Source of the DNA: an uncultured Prevotellaceae bacterium
Lineage (GTDB): Bacteria > Bacteroidota > Bacteroidia > Bacteroidales > Muribaculaceae
DNA: 8,044 nt
Direction: 5' to 3'
Assembly (NCBI GenBank): GCA_947254205.1
Contig: CAMYCE010000100.1
Location: 1 to 8,044 of the forward strand
Both the position numbers and the translations under genes were made by a program. Position 1 is the first letter of the stretch; each line of letters begins with the position of its first letter. The notes beneath the pieces were generated by a model. The model was not told where the DNA came from. It saw nothing but the letters and a program-made list of their open reading frames with translations, and did no database searches. Positions 5,795 through 8,044 of the stretch are shown piece after piece.

Positions 5795-7804
5795 TTATTG
5801 TTTAGCCCCAGCCTTGTAGTTGTTCACACCTGTGTCGAGGAATTTTTGGAAAGCAGGAATGTCTTCTTTATAGGCAAATGGACCCGACATCATGTTGCCG
5901 TTTTTGTCAAGCACCACATAGTAGGGTTGCGAGTTGCTGTTGAACTTGTGGCGTTGCAAATAGCTCCACTTGTCGCCCACGGTTTTGATCTCGCGTTTTT
6001 TGCCATTTTCTTCAACTATCATGGGTTTGTCGAGTTCTTTTTTGTCGTCGACCATGAGTTTGATAGTGATGAATTCATCGGAGATTGTTTTCTTGACACC
6101 AGCATCTTCAAACACCGAGCCTTCCATTTTGCGACAATTCACGCAACCAAAGCCCGAGAAGTCAAGGAACACCGGTTTGCCCAACTTGGCAGCTTCGGCC
6201 ATGCCTTCTTCATAGTTATCATATTCAGTCATTTCGCCTCCATAGAGGTTAAAGTCTTGAGTGTAGAGAGGTGGCACAAAGGCACTTGTGGTTTTGAGAG
6301 GTGCACCCCACAAGCCAGGAATGAGATAGGCCGTGAATGAGAGCGACACCAATGCAAGCATGAATCGGGTCACTCCAATGCCACTTTGGCGAGGTTCGCC
6401 ATCGCTGATAAAGCGGAACATGCCCAGCAAATATAGCCCCATAGTGCCAAATATTGCAATCCACAAGGCAAGGAAAGTCTCACGGTCGAGAATGTGCCAG
6501 CCATAGGCAAGGTCTGCTACCGAGAGGAACTTGAGAGCCAGCGCGAGTTCGCAGAAACCCAGCACCACTTTCACTGTGTTGAGCCAACCACCCGACTTGG
6601 GTAATTTTTTGAGCATAGAGGGGAACAAGGCAAACAATGCAAAGGGAATGGCCAATGCAATGGCAAAGCCTGTCATGCCCACGAGGGGACCCATGAGGTT
6701 GCCTTGGCTTGCAGCTTCAACGAGCAGGGTGCCAATGATGGGACCGGTGCACGAGAACGACACAATAACCAATGTGGCAGCCATGAAGAAGATGCTGAGC
6801 AAACCTGTGGTTTTCTCGGCATTGCTATCCATTTTGTTGCTCCACGATTCAGGCAATTTAATTTCAAATGCACCAAAGAATGAGATGGCAAACACCACCA
6901 GCAACAAGAAGAAAATAATGTTCACAACAGCGTTGGTGGCCATGGCATTGAGTGCATTGGCACCAAAGATAGCAGTGAAGAGCACACCCAAGAGCACAAA
7001 TATCACGATAATCGACAGACCATAGGAAATAGCGTTGCTAATCGACTTGCTGCGGCTGCCACTCTTCTTGAGGAAGAAACTCACCGTCATGGGAATCATG
7101 GGCCACACGCAAGGGGTGAGCAGTGCCAGCATACCGCCAAGGAAGCATGCCCAAAACACATACCACAGCGAGCGTCCGCTGGTGCTTGAGGGAACGTCTT
7201 CGATAGCGTTGCTTGTGTCGACAGGTGCCCACAAGTCGCCACTGGGAGCAGCGGTTGCTTGAGTGGCAGTCTGAGTGACAGTGTCGGCTGTGGGTGCTGA
7301 TGCAACGGCAGGGGTATCAATCGTGGGAGCTACCTCTTTGGCTGGCTCGGTCACAGTGCCCTTGAAGCTGAATGGCTCAGAACTGGGAGGCGTGCAATTT
7401 TCTTCGTTGCAAGCCATCGAGGTGATAGAACCTCCTATTTCATATTTCTCACCAGTGACAGTAAACTTTTGCGAGAGCGAAACTCCGCCTGTCCACCAAC
7501 TCAAAACCATGCCAAAGGTTTTGTCGTTTTCCTTGTGGGGAGCTTTGCTGGGAGTGAGACTGCCCACAAGTTTCACACCCGAGTTTTTCCATTCCACGCT
7601 CAAGGGCACAGGCCCCCCGTCGGGAATGTTCATGGTATACATGTGCCAGCCTTTTTCGATAGTGGCAGTAAAAGTGACAACGCCATTTTTGTTGTCGGTC
7701 ATTTTCACTGAGTTGCGCCATTTAACAGGGGTGACAATCTGAGCCATCGACAGACAGACAGTTGTCAGCACAAGAAAAATGGCAAGGGTGATTCGTTTTG
7801 TCAT
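5795..7804 (-). CDS. dsbD: Thiol:disulfide interchange protein DsbD (three-domain)
   Basis: 669 residues. It passes electrons from cytoplasmic thioredoxin through the inner membrane to periplasmic partners that reduce or repair disulfides and assist cytochrome c maturation. A signal peptide spans about 1-21 (basic TKR, hydrophobic core, SMA-Q cleavage site). The N-terminal immunoglobulin-like domain (about 25-150) carries C132 and C137, matching the redox pair C103/C109 of E. coli. A Pro/Ala/Thr-rich linker covers about 151-205. The membrane domain (about 213-500) has roughly eight segments and the redox pair C232 in TPCVWP and C352 in SCTGP. The C-terminal thioredoxin domain carries C554 and C557 in GCVNC, and QPYYVVLD at 626-633 with the cis-Pro position P627. 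All three cysteine pairs are present, so it should be fully active. The ATG is at 7804; a promoter candidate lies just upstream and a hairpin follows, so it is probably its own unit. Confidence 0.96.
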   Translation of the reverse strand: MTKRITLAIFLVLTTVCLSMAQIVTPVKWRNSVKMTDNKNGVVTFTATIEKGWHMYTMNIPDGGPVPLSVEWKNSGVKLVGSLTPSKAPHKENDKTFGMVLSWWTGGVSLSQKFTVTGEKYEIGGSITSMACNEENCTPPSSEPFSFKGTVTEPAKEVAPTIDTPAVASAPTADTVTQTATQATAAPSGDLWAPVDTSNAIEDVPSSTSGRSLWYVFWACFLGGMLALLTPCVWPMIPMTVSFFLKKSGSRSKSISNAISYGLSIIVIFVLLGVLFTAIFGANALNAMATNAVVNIIFFLLLVVFAISFFGAFEIKLPESWSNKMDSNAEKTTGLLSIFFMAATLVIVSFSCTGPIIGTLLVEAASQGNLMGPLVGMTGFAIALAIPFALFALFPSMLKKLPKSGGWLNTVKVVLGFCELALALKFLSVADLAYGWHILDRETFLALWIAIFGTMGLYLLGMFRFISDGEPRQSGIGVTRFMLALVSLSFTAYLIPGLWGAPLKTTSAFVPPLYTQDFNLYGGEMTEYDNYEEGMAEAAKLGKPVFLDFSGFGCVNCRKMEGSVFEDAGVKKTISDEFITIKLMVDDKKELDKPMIVEENGKKREIKTVGDKWSYLQRHKFNSNSQPYYVVLDKNGNMMSGPFAYKEDIPAFQKFLDTGVNNYKAGAKQ

Positions 7805-7841
7805 ATTGGTAATAATTTTTTGTTTCCATTTTTCGGTTTGA

Positions 7842-7849
7842 CAAAGTTA
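7842..7849 (-). promoter_or_regulatory. Candidate -7 element of the dsbD promoter
   Basis: Read on the minus strand this is TAACTTTG, an exact match to the Bacteroidetes -7 consensus TAnnTTTG. The predicted transcription start near 7835 gives a leader of about 30 bases to the dsbD ATG. I see no good -33 TTTG at the expected 19-21 base spacing, where the sequence is a T-rich run. The leader is A/T-rich without a Shine-Dalgarno sequence. Confidence 0.5.
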
Positions 7850-8044
7850 CAAAAAACTTAGAAAAAATAATCGTTCAAGAAAAAAAAGTGCATAGTTGCA
7901 TAAATTTTCCCGAATAAGCGATGCCGAAGCCAACTCAATAGCCCCAAAATGCAGTAAAGAATACCATACCATAAAAAAGTAAATAGCTGCTTCGTAAGTT
8001 CAATTAAGAAATGCAACTTTTGGCAATAAACAAAAGGAGCGAAA
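7850..8044. other. Right-edge intergenic region, possible divergent gene start beyond it
   Basis: No complete gene is visible. AAGGAG at 8034-8039, five bases from the window edge, would suit a plus-strand start codon just outside. An ATG at 8011 is also open to the edge (MQLLAINKRSE), but without homology. Either would be divergent from dsbD and would share this region for regulation. Confidence 0.25.

Noticed and set aside
6531..7025. 164-codon plus-strand open frame
   Set aside because: It is antisense to the DsbD membrane domain, whose frame is fully conserved.

Overview
The window looks like chromosome of a Bacteroidales bacterium (Bacteroides/Prevotella/Muribaculum-like; genus not resolvable). 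Support: promoter candidates with the Bacteroidetes -7 form TAnnTTTG rather than a sigma70 -10 box, almost no Shine-Dalgarno sequences before the starts, a TopB-type topoisomerase III with the DAGQEGE Toprim variant that I recall from this phylum, and a three-domain DsbD.

Layout. Positions 2-94 (+) are the tail of an unidentified gene. From about 95 to 504 there is no gene, but 141-325 is packed with inverted repeats. Positions 505-1761 (+) encode an orphan DUF4143-type AAA+ ATPase with its own promoter candidate; a 12-bp inverted repeat follows it. Positions 1762-2078 hold no convincing gene. The rest is on the minus strand: dsbD (7804 to 5795) with its own promoter candidate, then a hairpin between it and the next gene, then a tightly coupled group mazG (5695 to 4898), topB (4901 to 2835), a NUDIX hydrolase (2842 to 2312) and a small Cys-containing membrane protein (2315 to 2079). 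Each consecutive pair in this group overlaps by 4 to 8 bases. The right edge, upstream of dsbD, may lead into a divergent gene that starts just outside the window.

How the genes fit together. mazG, topB and the NUDIX gene suggest a housekeeping cluster: two hydrolases of nucleotide-like pyrophosphates and a decatenating topoisomerase. This is inferred from family membership and coupling. DsbD carries reducing power across the inner membrane and is probably a separate transcription unit. The ATPase island on the left looks like accessory DNA: it is on the opposite strand, appears more AT-rich, and lies next to palindromic DNA that shares a 16-bp sequence with the mazG-dsbD hairpin.

I found no rRNA, tRNA, CRISPR array or intact insertion sequence. 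I found no convincing new multi-gene system. The least explained signals are the palindrome-rich block at 141-325 and the repeat it shares with 5719-5763.
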